This document shows, piece by piece, positions 36,501 to 49,028 of a stretch of DNA of 64,000 bases. Under the pieces are notes generated by a model. That model made no database searches and was not told where the DNA came from. It worked only from the letters and a program-made list of their open reading frames with translations. The DNA comes from Spinellus fusiger (taxonomy: Eukaryota; Mucoromycota; Mucoromycetes; Mucorales; Phycomycetaceae). The number at the start of each line of letters is the position of its first letter. The first letter of the stretch is position 1. The position numbers and the translations under genes are program-made. The stretch spans positions 32,442 to 96,441 of the forward strand of contig JALLLS010000111.1 of NCBI GenBank assembly GCA_025094145.1, in the 5' to 3' direction.

Positions 36501-39500
36501 GTGTCTCCATTGAGTGTACAAGACAGCCCTATGAAAAGAAGGGTAGTTGTGTTTTAAAATAGTTCTCTGCTTAGCTACATTTAAAAATAAATAATAGGTA
36601 TTCTGGTGAAATGTATGTATTCTTTTATTATAACTTGTTTCTGATAAAAGAACTAGTCCTTGCCTTTTTAAAGATCATTAAGAGAAATCATATTATAATA
36701 CTTTGTTTTTTTTAATAAATGCCTTTAGATAACTAAGTTAATTATATTTATGCCACCATAACATTTAGCAAATGTCTATATCTTAAACTATATCTTTATT
36801 ATTTAAATAAATAAAAGCACATGTTTTTTTTGAATTAGCCACAGGGTCATTATAAATTAAGGATCAGATAACTTCCTTATATTTCAGAAATATCTCCTAG
36901 TGTGTATGAAATAAAAGGTAACTGAGAAACCTACTATTTTACAAAGACTAATATACAATACGAAGTTTTGAATTATTTGAGGGTTTAGAGGATAGGGTAA
37001 TATACTATTGTCTAACAGTCGGGCTTATTCTTTTTGAATACACCATCTTGCAATAACTCAGTATAAATAGAGCATACAAGATATTTATTTATTTATGAAA
37101 GAGTTGGGAGAGAGAGATACATATTTCACTAAAAAAAAAGGCAATTTATCTATACAATACCATTATACATATATCTTGTTTGTGTTAATTGACATGGGTT
37201 TTCAATATACTAACCTAATATCTATCATCTTAATATGACACACGTTTAGTCTATTGATATAGACTCAATCTAATAAATTCTCCTCTCTAGTTATAGTAAA
37301 TATTATAGACACTAAATAGAAACTGTCTGGAATCAGTTTATTAGTGTTTTATAAATATAAATATGTTATACTTTAAGCAATAATATATCCTTATTCTTCA
37401 TTAATGTACTCTTATCTATTTATGTCTACACTTGAATTCGTATTTATTAATATTTTTGTACTATAGATAAATATAAACAGAAACCTTTAGTTGATTGTCC
37501 TAATTTTGTTTCATAAAGAAAGAAAATAATAAAATTAGCACTTTAACGATCTTTCTAGAACAGTAGAACATAAATCTACTTATATATATATTCTATATTA
37601 GGTATTCTTTCTCTTTTACTTAAGCCCATGGCGTTAGTTTCAGTTTTATTTGACAAAAAAAGACTTTAAATGTTTAATCAAAATAAAAATGAGAACATTT
37701 TTTTCTTTTTTTAATCAGACAGGATAGCTAAAATCAGGATACTACAATATCATAAAGTATATTCTTTTTTCTTTCATTCATATTTTTAGACTCATTGATA
37801 TAACCTTATTTCTACAAGTACTATGTTTGTTCTTATTACGTATATTGCATGTTTTTCTTTCTTTCAAAAGATAACGCAACCCTACACTAAGTTCTGCAAA
37901 TACAATTGTACAATATATGTATGCAGCGAGAATGTTTAGGTTTTGTCATGTGGTAATTTAAGCGCATTAGTGATATAAAGTGAATTGAAATATGGATATA
38001 GAGCATGTATTTAACATGCAGTTATATGATGGTCAGAAAGTTCTTCTGATAGGCTACAGTCTTTAACACATTCTTGTATGCTCCAAGATAAAGTTTCTGT
38101 ATTAGATTGACTGGCAGATGAGTGAATGAGTATGGGTCTAAAATATTACGACGGTTTCATCATCATTAATCAGATAATCTTATGATAATAATATTTAACA
38201 AGAAAATAGGCAAAACAGACAAAAAAAGAAAGACATTTAGAACAGACAATTTCCCATTATTATCCTATGTCTTTCAAAGGCATAATTGATTATTATCACA
38301 ACGAATAAAAATATTTTGAAAAAATGAACTCAGCAATATCTAATGAAATTGAATAAATGACTGTTTGGGTTGTGTTTTCCAAGCATCTACATCTGTCTCA
38401 TTGATTCTGGTCAGTCTCCTTTTTTTCTAAGTTGGATTAAAGTAAAAAAAAAATCATATATAAAAATACTATATATGGTCTATTACCGTAGGTAACACAA
38501 AACAGGAGTAGAAATAAGAGTATAGCTCGATATTACACGCCAGGAGATTTTATGATTTCGAAATATCCTTTCTATCGCCGCACTACGAATACTTTATTTG
38601 ATGTAAAATACATACAGAAAATTTCCGTTTTTTAAACTAAGGCAAACCATGCTATTAACAGGGTTGTAGCCTTCTACACCACAGGACTCAGGGAGTCTAT
38701 CTGCTTTACATTTATATCCTTTTAATTATCTAATAGAAAAAGATAAGATTGGTGTTCTAACTAAAGTAAAAAGAAAAGAAAAACCCTTTTGTATTACAGA
38801 TGATACTTTACTATAGCATGGGCCATACACTATCTATCGGAAAGATAAATACAATAAAGCCTCATGTTGCTTTTATTGTAATTATTCAAAAGTGTGTTTA
38901 TTTATATTTCAGAGTATCATCTATCAACATTTTCAATAATATAAACTGCCTTTATTATTAACAAAGAATTGGCCAACGTGTTTATAGGAACAGCGATTAA
39001 ATACATATATGTTTATAAACAATAGCAGTCCTCTGCTTCCAAGATAAACTGTAGTTATCATGTATAGCCCCTGCCTCTTCTACCATTCAATTTATAGTAT
39101 TATCTTGATTTATTCCAACACTCTTGGCTAATATCTACCTATTAAAGACCATTTCAGTATCTGAACAGTAGATAAATATAGGCAAAATAGGTAGCAATAG
39201 TAACATGTTTAACCAGTCTCAGTTATACATTTCATTTTCCAGCTGTAATCGTATCAATTCAAATGAAGATTATTATCATCATTTATTTCTTTGAATAGAC
39301 TTAACCAAATAATCCTTTTCTAGTACTCATTGTCAGTATGCAAACATATTTACACCTATGCATCTAAAGTAAATGAAAGAAGTAATTGACGAATTTTAAA
39401 CACAGGATTTCCTTTTTTGTTCTCATACACTTTTGAAATTATAGCTTTATGAGTTTCTTATATAAAGGTTTTATATCTTCAATACACGAAAAAAAGTTTA

Positions 39501-39660
39501 TAAAACATGACATTGTAATTCGATAATAGATAGTAACACTCTAGTATGTTTTTGAGCTTAAGCAAATCATCCTGGAATTTCAAAAGAGCAGATTATTTTC
39601 TTTTATTGATGTGTGCTAATTTCTGTTCAAAACAACCAAGTTGGGGGGTTAACTTTACCT
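33536..39660. other. AT-rich gene-free region
   Basis: No supported gene over 6 kb. It holds an (ACA)n tract at 35537-35565 and many poly-A/T runs. No tRNA, rRNA or transposase similarity was recognised. Confidence 0.55.
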
Positions 39661-40105
39661 ACACACCAGGAGGTCTTTAGGATATAAAAGGAAATAGTCG
39701 AAATACAATTGTTTAGAAATGACATAGATTTGAAAAGGAGCAAAAAAAGTGAAATATATTCATGTTAGTTCTTAAATAAAGATTATTATGTAAATTTACC
39801 TGTAAATATCTAAATCCCGAAGGAAACCACTTTTGATGTGGCGATATATGATATGAATGCATCAAAGGGTATATATACAGTCACATAAGAATAGATACCC
39901 TTTGATGCATTCATATCATATATCGCCACATCAAAAGTGGTTTCCTTCGGGATTTAGATATTTACAGGTAAATTTACATAATAATCTTTATTTAAGAACT
40001 AACATGAATATATTTCACTTTTTTTGCTCCTTTTCAAACTATGTCATTTCTAAACAATTGTATTTCGACTATTTCCTTTTATATCCTAAAGACCTCCTGG
40101 TGTGT
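39661..40105. repeat. 445-bp near-perfect palindrome made of two inverted Fanzor-element 3' ends
   Basis: The left arm 39661-39872 and right arm 39895-40105 are inverted copies differing by about one indel, separated by a 22-nt loop. The right arm carries, in one frame, CIHIIYRHIKSGFLRDLDIY then R and a stop, which parallels the last codons of the Fanzor remnant (CIHILLYRYIEGSFLWDSDI, then YR and a stop), and then the same 3' flank up to the end motif GGTGTGTA. TAGTG follows at 40109-40113. High arm identity implies recent formation or ongoing conversion. Confidence 0.85.
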
Positions 40106-42050
40106 ACATAGTGAAATACCTATCTTTTAGCTCTTAAGTGCAACTATATTCTATTAACCGGGTAAGTAAGGCTCAGGGTTTACCCCCCCTCTTTGTTCTT
40201 CTTTCTTTCTTTATTTGTTTGAATTATAGATAAAGTCTGTTTAAATATGGGCTAAATTAGTTTGTATAATGCAAGCCACCATCACGTAGATACTTTTTTT
40301 TTTTAAAAAAAACGAAAAGAGTGGATGAATAGCAGTTGGAGTCTCCTTTCACTCGAACACTGATACAGACACCAAACAATTTCTCCTGAGTCGGAGACTC
40401 CTATTGTGTTTACAGCGTCATACTAAGCGAAAGACCAGAAACCAAAGAAACCAAAGTAGAATTTTTGCCTGGTTCTCTAAATGTCTAATAAAGGTAACAA
40501 TCACTAAAAAAGACATCAAAGAACCATAGTTATAGATAGTGTTCACAGAAATATCAACTGAGCAACACTGGAAAACCCGAGACTGTGAACAAATGCAGTC
40601 ATCACAAATTAAGTAACTGGTCGTATACGAGAGTTGGTCTTTCTGCAGCAGGTAACCGAGTTAAGAAGCAACAGTTACTATACTGAACTTTTAGGGTTTG
40701 GAATGAAGAAATAAAGAGACTAATGAGGGTTAATATAGGAATAGGTTGTTTTATAGATTGTAGGGACAGTCTATTAGGCAGTCTATTATTTAGTAAGGTT
40801 TTAAAGAGAGGTGTCGAGAACAGGTATAAATAGCACGGGATTATATCTGATGTATTATGTTTTTGCAGGCTCAATAAACCCCCCTAAGTAATTGAAGGCA
40901 TAGACAGCACTTTCATGTTAATAACCTGACTAGCTAATATGAGTTTGGACCCTACATAAAGATTTGTTCAGAATTGTAGGTAGGCAAGTAGATATAGTAT
41001 ACACGGCCAATTTTCTCAATGCTAAAAAAGAGAATTCACGGTATTACAATTTCCCGGCAATAACTTAATATTTGCCATACATATTTGGTGTGAACCATTG
41101 ATAGTTGTAATCACGATCATAGTGAATAGAGTCTACTAGACATTATAATGTCTTTTGTATAACAAAATCCAATAAGACACACCATATCACTTTTTAGATA
41201 GTCTGCCTGTATCATAGGTTTCCATCAGCTAGTTAACCGAAGCTCCGGCGATAACTGAAGAAGGAGAAAGATAAACCAGAAGGTTTGAACCTTTTCTTGG
41301 CTCTAGTTGTATCTTTGGAGTCATGCTTTCCTTTGTTATATCTACAAGAGTGCTATGAGTGGGTAACATTTTCCCTTGGAGACATTAGACCATGTCTAAG
41401 GTTCAATATAGCAGCAATATCAAGATTCCAAAGCCTCAATGTCTTGTGGACTGTATAGCATTCTTAGTTCAGAGAAGATAGATAGCCCTTAATAACATTG
41501 AATAATACTATTTAATATTTATCACCCATTGATGTGATAATGTCAACAATGGCTTCTTAGGTCCAAAAATAATTTGATTAGTTAATGTACAATCCACTCT
41601 GTTCTTTTTTATGCTGTATGAAATTCAGAAAAACTTGCTCAATGTTAGCATATACTCTATACTAATGAAAGGGCTTGCCAAATAAATGCAAGTGATTGGA
41701 GTCATTTATGTACATCAATCTGAAGCAGTAGTGTTTTATTGTGCTTATCTTGACATTTTTGGTCATTGAATGAACATATTTATTTTCAAACCTAACTGTC
41801 CTGTAGAAAGAAAAAGTATGTAGCTCATAGGGCTATATGACTGATTCATCTCACCCATTCTTTAAAGTAAGCTGCCATTTCTTGGTCATATTACAATGTC
41901 TCTGGTTTCTGTCTGGTTTCTATTATTATTTAGAAAGCTGTAATGACTTTTCTGCACATGGCCATATCCATAGCATTTTTTATATTTATTTTGAAGATAG
42001 TTCACTCAAAAAAGGTTATTGGGTATATGATGAGGATTAACATACTTGTT
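40106..42050. other. AT-rich gene-free region with a possible solo LTR
   Basis: No gene was supported. The stretch 40590-40890 has LTR-like layout, listed separately. The remainder holds short broken frames only. Confidence 0.5.
40590..40890 (+). mobile_element. Possible solo LTR
   Basis: A TATAAATAG box at 40824-40832 is followed about 40 nt later by CTCAATAAACCC (40869-40880), the usual promoter/polyadenylation spacing in LTRs. The segment is less AT-rich than its surroundings. Boundaries, terminal TG/CA and target duplication were not established, so this is a weak call. Confidence 0.3.
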
Positions 42051-42051
42051 C

Positions 42052-42900
42052 AAGAAAGTGTGAATGCAGCCACACCCAATTGAATTGAATACTTTTGAAT
42101 ATGAATATTAGGGCAAAATGAAAATTCATGTTCAACATCAAATAAAACACTCAACATTTGATCAAATGCATTCAAACGTAAGCATATCATAGCTCAATAT
42201 TTTTAATTATCTAAAATAGACAAAATAATAGAAATTAGTATTTTGTATGGCCTACTTTGGCATCAGTTACAGCCTGCCATCTATCTGTCATACTTTGAAT
42301 TTATTGTTATGCAAGTTCAACACCAACATTCTACATTGGTAATAGATACTCTTTTTCTCTGTAATTCGTCTTTCCAAGGCCCACCAGATGTGTTCAATTG
42401 AGTTTAATTCAGGACTTTGTGTGGGCTAGTAATCAAATAACCCTAATTTTATTGATCCCTTTCCACCCTCTAGCATAGGCTTCAGTATGACAGCTAATAT
42501 CATTTTATTGTAACAGCAACTCAATGTTCTTTTTTATGGTGCAAGTCAATAAACCAAGGATGAAACTCACCAACCAGGATAGTGATATATTTGTCTTGGT
42601 TTACACTGCCATGAACAAAGACTAATGAGCCAAATCCATTAACCTTAATTATATTACTAGTAGTCATACATCGGCCCACGACGGGAATTTTGCAACCCAC
42701 GCTTTGCTTCGGGGGAAAATTTACTCTTTTTAACGAGCCGTGGCCACTAGCCTTTTGAGTTTTTACATCAAGCCAATGTTTATCAGAACTGTGTAAGGCC
42801 CATGTCGCCTTCCTACAATTTTTTTTATCAGAACTGTGTTTTACAATGTTGATATCTAATTTGGAATCCAGATTTCGAAGCAGCATTATAGGGTCCTTAT
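42052..42900 (-). pseudogene. Tc1/mariner transposase remnant, chimeric at its N-side
   Basis: Reading the minus strand, the frame near 42650-42540 gives GFGSLVFVHGSVNQDKYITI, and another frame near 42420-42350 gives QSPELNSIEHIWWALERRI, the conserved catalytic end of Tc1 transposases (usually QSPDLNPIEHIW). Stops and frame changes between them show decay. The segment 42660-42740 is clearly richer in GC than the rest and does not look Tc1-derived. A GTGAATGCAGCCACACCCAA-type start near 42059 may be one terminal repeat. Confidence 0.7.
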
Positions 42901-43045
42901 TTTCTGTTTTAAATGGTAAGTCCGCTTAGGTTTATACTGTTGAGATATTCTACTGGAAGATCCATGGCATCTAATTTATCTGTAAGTGCTTTATCACTAC
43001 TGTAAAAACTAAAGACTTCTCCAAAAGAAAATCCGTCCATAATTC
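42880..43045 (-). pseudogene. PIF1-like helicase C-terminal fragment (Helitron-type)
   Basis: On the minus strand, LTDKLDAMDLPVEYLNSINL and SGLT are followed after a frame change by PIMLLRNLDSKL. This is the conserved PIF1/Helitron-helicase stretch EFLN-LxxSGLPPH-LxLKxGxPIMLLRNLDPxxGLCNGTR. MLLRNLD is fused in frame with the adjoining Tc1-containing open frame (42886-42521). It is a small remnant of a Helitron or PIF1-family helicase gene. Confidence 0.65.
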
Positions 43046-44660
43046 AATCATTGATCTGAAGTACTATTGTTATTGGTAACCCACAAGAATAAATATTGAA
43101 GTATTTGTACTTTAAATAAGTCACACACTATTTATAAAATTAGATGGTCAATTTTCCATATATCTTTATAGTATCAGATCATTCAAGTAACCTAGAGACA
43201 TATATATATAAGTACTTGAGATACATCAAGGAAATTCAAATATACTAATTATGTTTTATTAACAAACTCTTTATTATCAGACATATATATTATACTATAA
43301 AAATATTTCTCATATAAAAAAGGCAATGGAGAGTACATGTGTCCAGAAAATACTCTATTACACCTCTTCAGTCATTCTCTAAAGTGAATCATAAAACAAA
43401 TACAAGATTAAACTCGCACAAACCAGAGGTATCTATCTCACTATTATTTTATACATACTTGACTATCTATACATCTATCTATCTATCTATCTATCTATAG
43501 AATGTGCAAACTCTATGCCAATTTCAACCTTTTTTTAAAAAAAGTCTCTAGTGAAGATGAAGGATTTAGATTGATGACTAAGGTTATATAGATCAGATGT
43601 GAACCTATGCCAATTATCATACAAAAGACCAGATTTATAAAATAAAGTTCTAAGTCCAGGACCATTGATTTAAGATTTCTGAAATGAGCCTAAAGGTACT
43701 AGTTTACAAAGAGAAGCTATATTTTGGGTTAGACGCGTATGTTAAATTTTCATAGTAATTTTCATAGGGAAAAAAGAGAGAGAGAGAGGGAGAGAGAGTC
43801 TTCACTAGAGAAAAACAACTCACCAATAAGATGTCTTCCATAGCTCGAGATACTAGGGGCGCTATGCTCTTCCATTTCTATCCTTCTCTCTCTCTCTTAG
43901 GGATTAGATGATTCAAATAATGAGAGTCATTCGTAGTATCTTTCCTTCTCAACCAATAAGATTTTCGATGACAGGCGGCTTCTTAAAGAAGGCCTGAGAG
44001 GGTTATTTTCTTAAGAGATATAGGATTTTCAGAAAGGGGAAAAAAGTGTTCTATGTTCTCATAAATTAATGAAACCTAATACAATATATATGAGATGAAA
44101 GAGTTTCTATTAAAAAAAGCCTAGATGATCTATGAGTAGGCTTCCTCAGAAACAGTTATGAATAAAGACGTCAATGTTGGTCTTATAATTCCGGGGAGTC
44201 GGTACTGAATGACATTAAGCTTTTTATCCTACCTTCTAATAAGATACATTGTCTTACCAAAACCAATCGAAAGGCAGAGTATTGTCGGAGAGTTTCGTGG
44301 ACGTCTATGAATGTGTGGCTATTGTTCTGTATTAAGATATTCTCAGAGTAACTATTTATGCATTGAGTTGATATATGTCAGGACAAAATACTATATCAGA
44401 GGCAGCAAAACAGTCTACAGTAGAGGAATAATGCAGGTTAGCAGTTAAGTCTGAGGCCTCCAAAACTTGAATGCCTAACGCAAGACGATTGTACTTATCA
44501 GAGAACATATTGAGTCTATAGCCTTTGTGTGGTAGGTTACTCAGATACAGGAAAAAATAATGATAGCATTTCATTATACAAGTAATATGAACCTTATTTG
44601 GATAAAGCTTATCTCATTCTAAACAAATAAACAAATAATTGTAACATACACAGAGTCTCT
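43046..44660. other. AT-rich gene-free region
   Basis: Nothing coding was recognised. It contains a (CTAT)n tract at 43467-43499 and a GA-rich run at 43776-43800. Confidence 0.5.
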
Positions 44661-47600
44661 AACTCAGGAGGATTTTCTGGCCTTTAAAGATACTTTATTC
44701 TTTATGCTTTCTTGTGTTAACAAATACGATATAAAAAATCTGATTAACTCTCCACAACTTGTTACAAAGCTGGATACAAAATGTTGATTCAAACAGAGAT
44801 AATTTACTTGATCCAATTAAAATGTAATATACCGTTGAAATGACGATAGATTCTTTATATATTATAAAAATCCCCAGTAAGCAGTACACACAGAGACACC
44901 AAGCCCTGGAATCCCTTTTCTTTTTAGAATACACTTGAACTTTTTTTTTTTGTATTCTTTATTGATTAGACCAATACTCTATGACATGCACCAATTCTTT
45001 TATATATATATAAGTCACGTGGAATCATTATACACTTAAACTTTTTTTCTTCTTTTTTGTATTCTATGAACCTTTTTTTTCCCCCAAATAACTCATCCAT
45101 CATTGCTAATAAATGACATCATTGGCAAACAGAAAGGACACAAACATTGCTTCTAGAACATCAACACATTGGAATAATACAATATCAGCAATGGTAATAG
45201 AAAGAATATTCACATACGAGTGTGGAGTCGCGGCTTAACATTTATCAAACCTTTTTCCAGTTCAACATCTGGTTGAAGAAATATTATCTCTTTGACAGTC
45301 ATTTCCATGTTTCTTGAGAGTCACTTTAAAAAGTTCAAGTATCTAAATCCACCTTTCTAATGAATAAAAATCACTAACTCTTGAACAGTCCCTTTAAAAA
45401 AAGAAAAAGAAAAAAAAAAACCTTTTTCATTTTTCTCCAAGTACAAGGTACTTTGGTTACAGTCATCTTTCTTTTTAGATGTACAGTAAGAGTCCTAGAA
45501 GTTAGTTTTCTTTAGTTTTCTTATTTATCCGAGACAATTCTTCTCACTCTATTCATGTTTTGCATATAAGAATTCATGAGAAACTCAAACATTTTTGGGA
45601 TATATAAGGAAATAAATGGAGAATGAAATTCAAACATTTCTCTGGTTGGCCAATATGTTTGAGAAGGTCTTCTCGCTGTGTAAATAATCTATTTCAGACT
45701 TTGCCTGCCTGGTTTAGCAATAGCTATTGACTTAGCAATTAAAAAAGTATAAGGTTGGCTGTAAAGAGAAGAAATAGAGCCAGAACTCTCTTGATATTAC
45801 AACTCAGTCATTGTTATTTTTCTCTTAACATGCATGATCTATAAGCTCAGTATTTGTAGCATAACAATGTTGAAGGTGTGTTCATTATAGGACACACACT
45901 GAATTAGCTTTAGTTATCATTGTCCAGAAATTAGAACCAAATTCACTTGTGTTAATAGCAATATAGCCATGCATTAAATCACTATCTATAATCACTTTAA
46001 CAACTGTAGCATTGGAGTCTACTGCAATTGGGGTGTTCAAGGGAAATACAACACTGTTTCCAATGCTATCCTTTAGACCTGAGACAGAATGAGAGTAAAT
46101 ATTGTGGTTTTATTTGGTAGAAAGCCAGATAGTGTGAGTGAGTGGGCAAGTTTTGGTCAGAGGCATGTTGGAGATTGTATAACACAATTTGTTACCTCAG
46201 CTCCAACAGTAAAGGTGCCATTTGTAGCCTGATGCCTGTCAGTATTCACTTTGGAAGACATGTGCAGGCATGTACCTTTTTTCTTTCTTTCTTTTTTCTT
46301 TTTTCTTTTTTCTTTTTCCCAAAAGGAAACAGCAACATCTTGAGAGGGAAAACGTCTGTTAGTAAATAATATTCATTTACGGATAAACTTATTGAACTAT
46401 TCTTTGCATGTAGAGGAGACACGCAGGAGAGCCAAGTTTAACAAAACAATCAAGAATGATTGCCTTTGGATAACTGTCTGTAATGAGGTCTTTTTGAATT
46501 AGTTGATTCAAGATGGTTGACATCAGCTGTACAATTATTTTATAATTTCTTCTGAGATAAGACCCACATAGGTGGAGTAATGTGCAAACCTTTCTTGCAA
46601 GTGCCTTACTTTTTTCTCGGCGTAAAATAGCACCATGTCAAGGAGAATTGTGTGGAGTATTTCAACAGGACAATTCTTGGAAGGATCTCACGACTGTAAG
46701 GACAAAAAGGGCTTCACCACCAGTCAACTTGTAGCCAATGTTGGAATTGTTTCTGAGGCTAACATTGTTAGGGTTGTTGTTACAATGCTGGTACAGATAA
46801 AGAACCTATTCTCAATCTTGTACTGTTTTGTTTTTTGTTTTTTGTTTTTTTGTTTAAAAATGACATTGCTGCAAGTGTTATCAAAGAACTCTTGAGATTA
46901 TTCCACTTCTTGGTGGTATTGCCACTCGTATCATCTGAGAACAAGTTCAGAGGCACAATGTTCACTGGCATGAACTGTCTGTTGGGGCTGTTGGTACTCG
47001 TGGCAATTCTTTCAAGTGGGTGATGGGTGCTGGAGTTGGTGTGAGTGTTGTTGGAAAGTCAAATGTATTCCACAATGTCCAGAACGACAATGCTGATGAT
47101 AGTAGACAAACCAATGTGTTTAGATGGCTTGTTCATGAACAACTCATGAACAACTGTTTCTAGGACCAGGCCCTTGCACTTTCTTACCACAGAAACTTGG
47201 GTACATTGTTCTTTGCTCTCTTGTTGAGATTGAGAATTCTGTCCAAGGCAGGCGTTTTCTCTTGAGGATTGGCAAGACAGGCATCTCTTACATCATGGCA
47301 CAAAGGCATAACCTTTCCTGCAAGTGCTATTGAGAAGCAACTCCTCATTCTCAGAAAAGAAACAATGAAAGATCATTTCTAATCTTGAAGCAAATGGGAA
47401 CACGCCCTCCACAAATTCACTCTCCTCAAAGGTGTTGCTGTTAATGTCGAAATTCATCTGATGTATTAGCCCAAAGAGGTTCCTCTCCGAACACTTCCTC
47501 AGCTTCAGCGATAAACTCTCGGTCATCATCACTTTCCACTTCTACACGGAAGACTGTGGTGATGGCGGGGGAGAGATCTGTGAACAATAACAATGAAGCA

Positions 47601-48576
47601 TGATGAGTCTGGTTCTTATTATGTAATGCCTATGTTTCTACGATAAATACCTAAAAGACTCAGCCATAGGGCTATTCAAATCAGAGAATGAGCAACATTA
47701 CTTTTAGACTTGAGATTAATCTTACATGTTGTGGATAGCTGTGTGTGCTTTCATTTTTTGTTTTGTTTTAAGTGTCTTTTTGCAAATGTTACAGGTGGGG
47801 ATTTCATTCTTCTTGAGGTTGATGGTAGAGAAAGACATGATAAACGAGATTTCAATATAAGATTGGAAAGAGAGTGAGTTGTTTGGCTTGATAAATTATA
47901 GGAAGGTGTAAGGCTAAAGTATATACCTCACCAGAATGAAGCTATCTTTTATTCTTTGGTCTTGTTATTATTTTTTTATTTCTCACAGAAACTATTAACT
48001 TGATACTTAACTACTTGTCAAGATGAGCATAACTGAGCAAGATAATGTGCCATTATTAACAAAGAGAAACAATAGATGGAAATGATAGACACTACCAAGG
48101 ACTATTCTAGTGATAAAAAGGTAAGTAGTATCTTTATCTGGGCTTGAGCTCATTTTAATCCACAAGACACTCAATGTATTGTTATTAGGCAAGTAAAGAC
48201 TCCTTTCAAGTCAGTCTTCTACACTGTCTACACTGTCTACACTGCCGATGCTGTCTAGGATGTCTAGTGTATACTCCTGATTATAACTATCTAATTTTCA
48301 AGAACATTGATGTAAAGAGAATGCACTTGAGCAGTATCTATGGTAATACTATAGTATTAGCTATATTATAATAGTAAATACCATTATTCATAAACACTCT
48401 AATTTATTGATAATACAGTTTGATAATGAGGTATTCTACAAAAGAAAATAAATAAATTGGATACTTGCGAACATTTTGATTTTAATCACATACCCATAAA
48501 AGGAAATAGTTTCCATGACGTAAAAAGAAGGATATATTACCGCTTAAAGGCCAGAAAGATCTTTGGGTGTGTAGTG
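44661..48576 (-). mobile_element. CACTA-like DNA transposon, decayed (copy B)
   Basis: The right end reads, in reverse complement, CACTACACACCCAAAGATC then TTTCTGGCCTTTAAG (48576-48543). A partial counterpart, GATTTTCTGGCCTTTAA, lies at 44671-44687 in the inverted orientation, bounding about 3.9 kb. The interior encodes a zinc-finger transposase remnant on the minus strand. The first 600 nt inside the right end match copy A at 18.1-18.7 kb at roughly 80% (by eye). The CACTA start is diagnostic of the superfamily; assignment to a fungal Plavaka-like clade rests on the protein fragments. Confidence 0.65.
45895..47838 (-). pseudogene. Zinc-finger CACTA/Plavaka-like transposase remnant
   Basis: It starts MSFSTINLKKNE at 47838, with a C2H2 finger (CNICKKTLKTKQKMKAHTAI, then H). 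After a probable intron come DLSPAITTVFRVEVESDDDR and AEEVFGEEPLW, a frame change, then FVEGVFPFASRLEMIFHCFF and MPVNIVPLNLFSDDTSGN then TTKKWNN, a block I associate with fungal Plavaka-type transposases. Several stops and frameshifts make it inactive. Near the 3' end, LKDSIGNSVVFPLNTP and the following residues have a diverged counterpart at about 18870-19035. Confidence 0.6.
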
Positions 48577-49028
48577 TGAACACATTGATTTAATAATGAC
48601 ACTGTTGCTATAGAAATGATAATTTATTCACTATGAGTCTATATATATATATATATATATATATATCCATCTACCTATCTATAGAAATATGAATCTATAG
48701 AAAGAATTACTGACTAGATTCACTTCATTCTCTTATATTTCAGTGAATGGACACTATATTTCTTCATCTGATAGCCAACATGTATCTTCAGTATCAATTG
48801 CAATAAAGGATTCTTAATATCCGATAAGAAATATCTAAAGACACCCCGGGATTCCTCAAAGAATAATAATAAGGCGTGTGTTTCTAGATAGAAAAAGAGA
48901 TCCATGCCACTGCCACTACTTTTTTTTTACCTTTTTACCTTTTTCTTTAAATCAGTATAATACATTGGATTGCTTATATATATATATTTATATTGATATT
49001 GATATATCCCCTCCTTCTTCCCTCCTCT
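48577..49028. other. Intergenic, with (TA)n tract
   Basis: A (TA)n tract at 48642-48666 lies immediately outside the CACTA-like end. The rest is AT-rich 3' flank of GID8. No gene was seen. Confidence 0.6.

Noticed and set aside
39857..40111. 84-residue frame over the right palindrome arm
   Set aside because: It runs in a different phase from the Fanzor-tail frame and is an accident of the repeat.
46142..47023. Plus-strand open frames in the 46-47 kb region
   Set aside because: They resemble no family, and the opposite strand carries the zinc-finger transposase motifs, so these are antisense shadows.
15343..48900. tRNA or rRNA genes in the AT-rich regions
   Set aside because: I looked for TPsiC-like GTTCGA boxes with A-box partners and for rRNA-like GC islands and found no convincing case. 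A covariance-model scan would be needed to exclude them.
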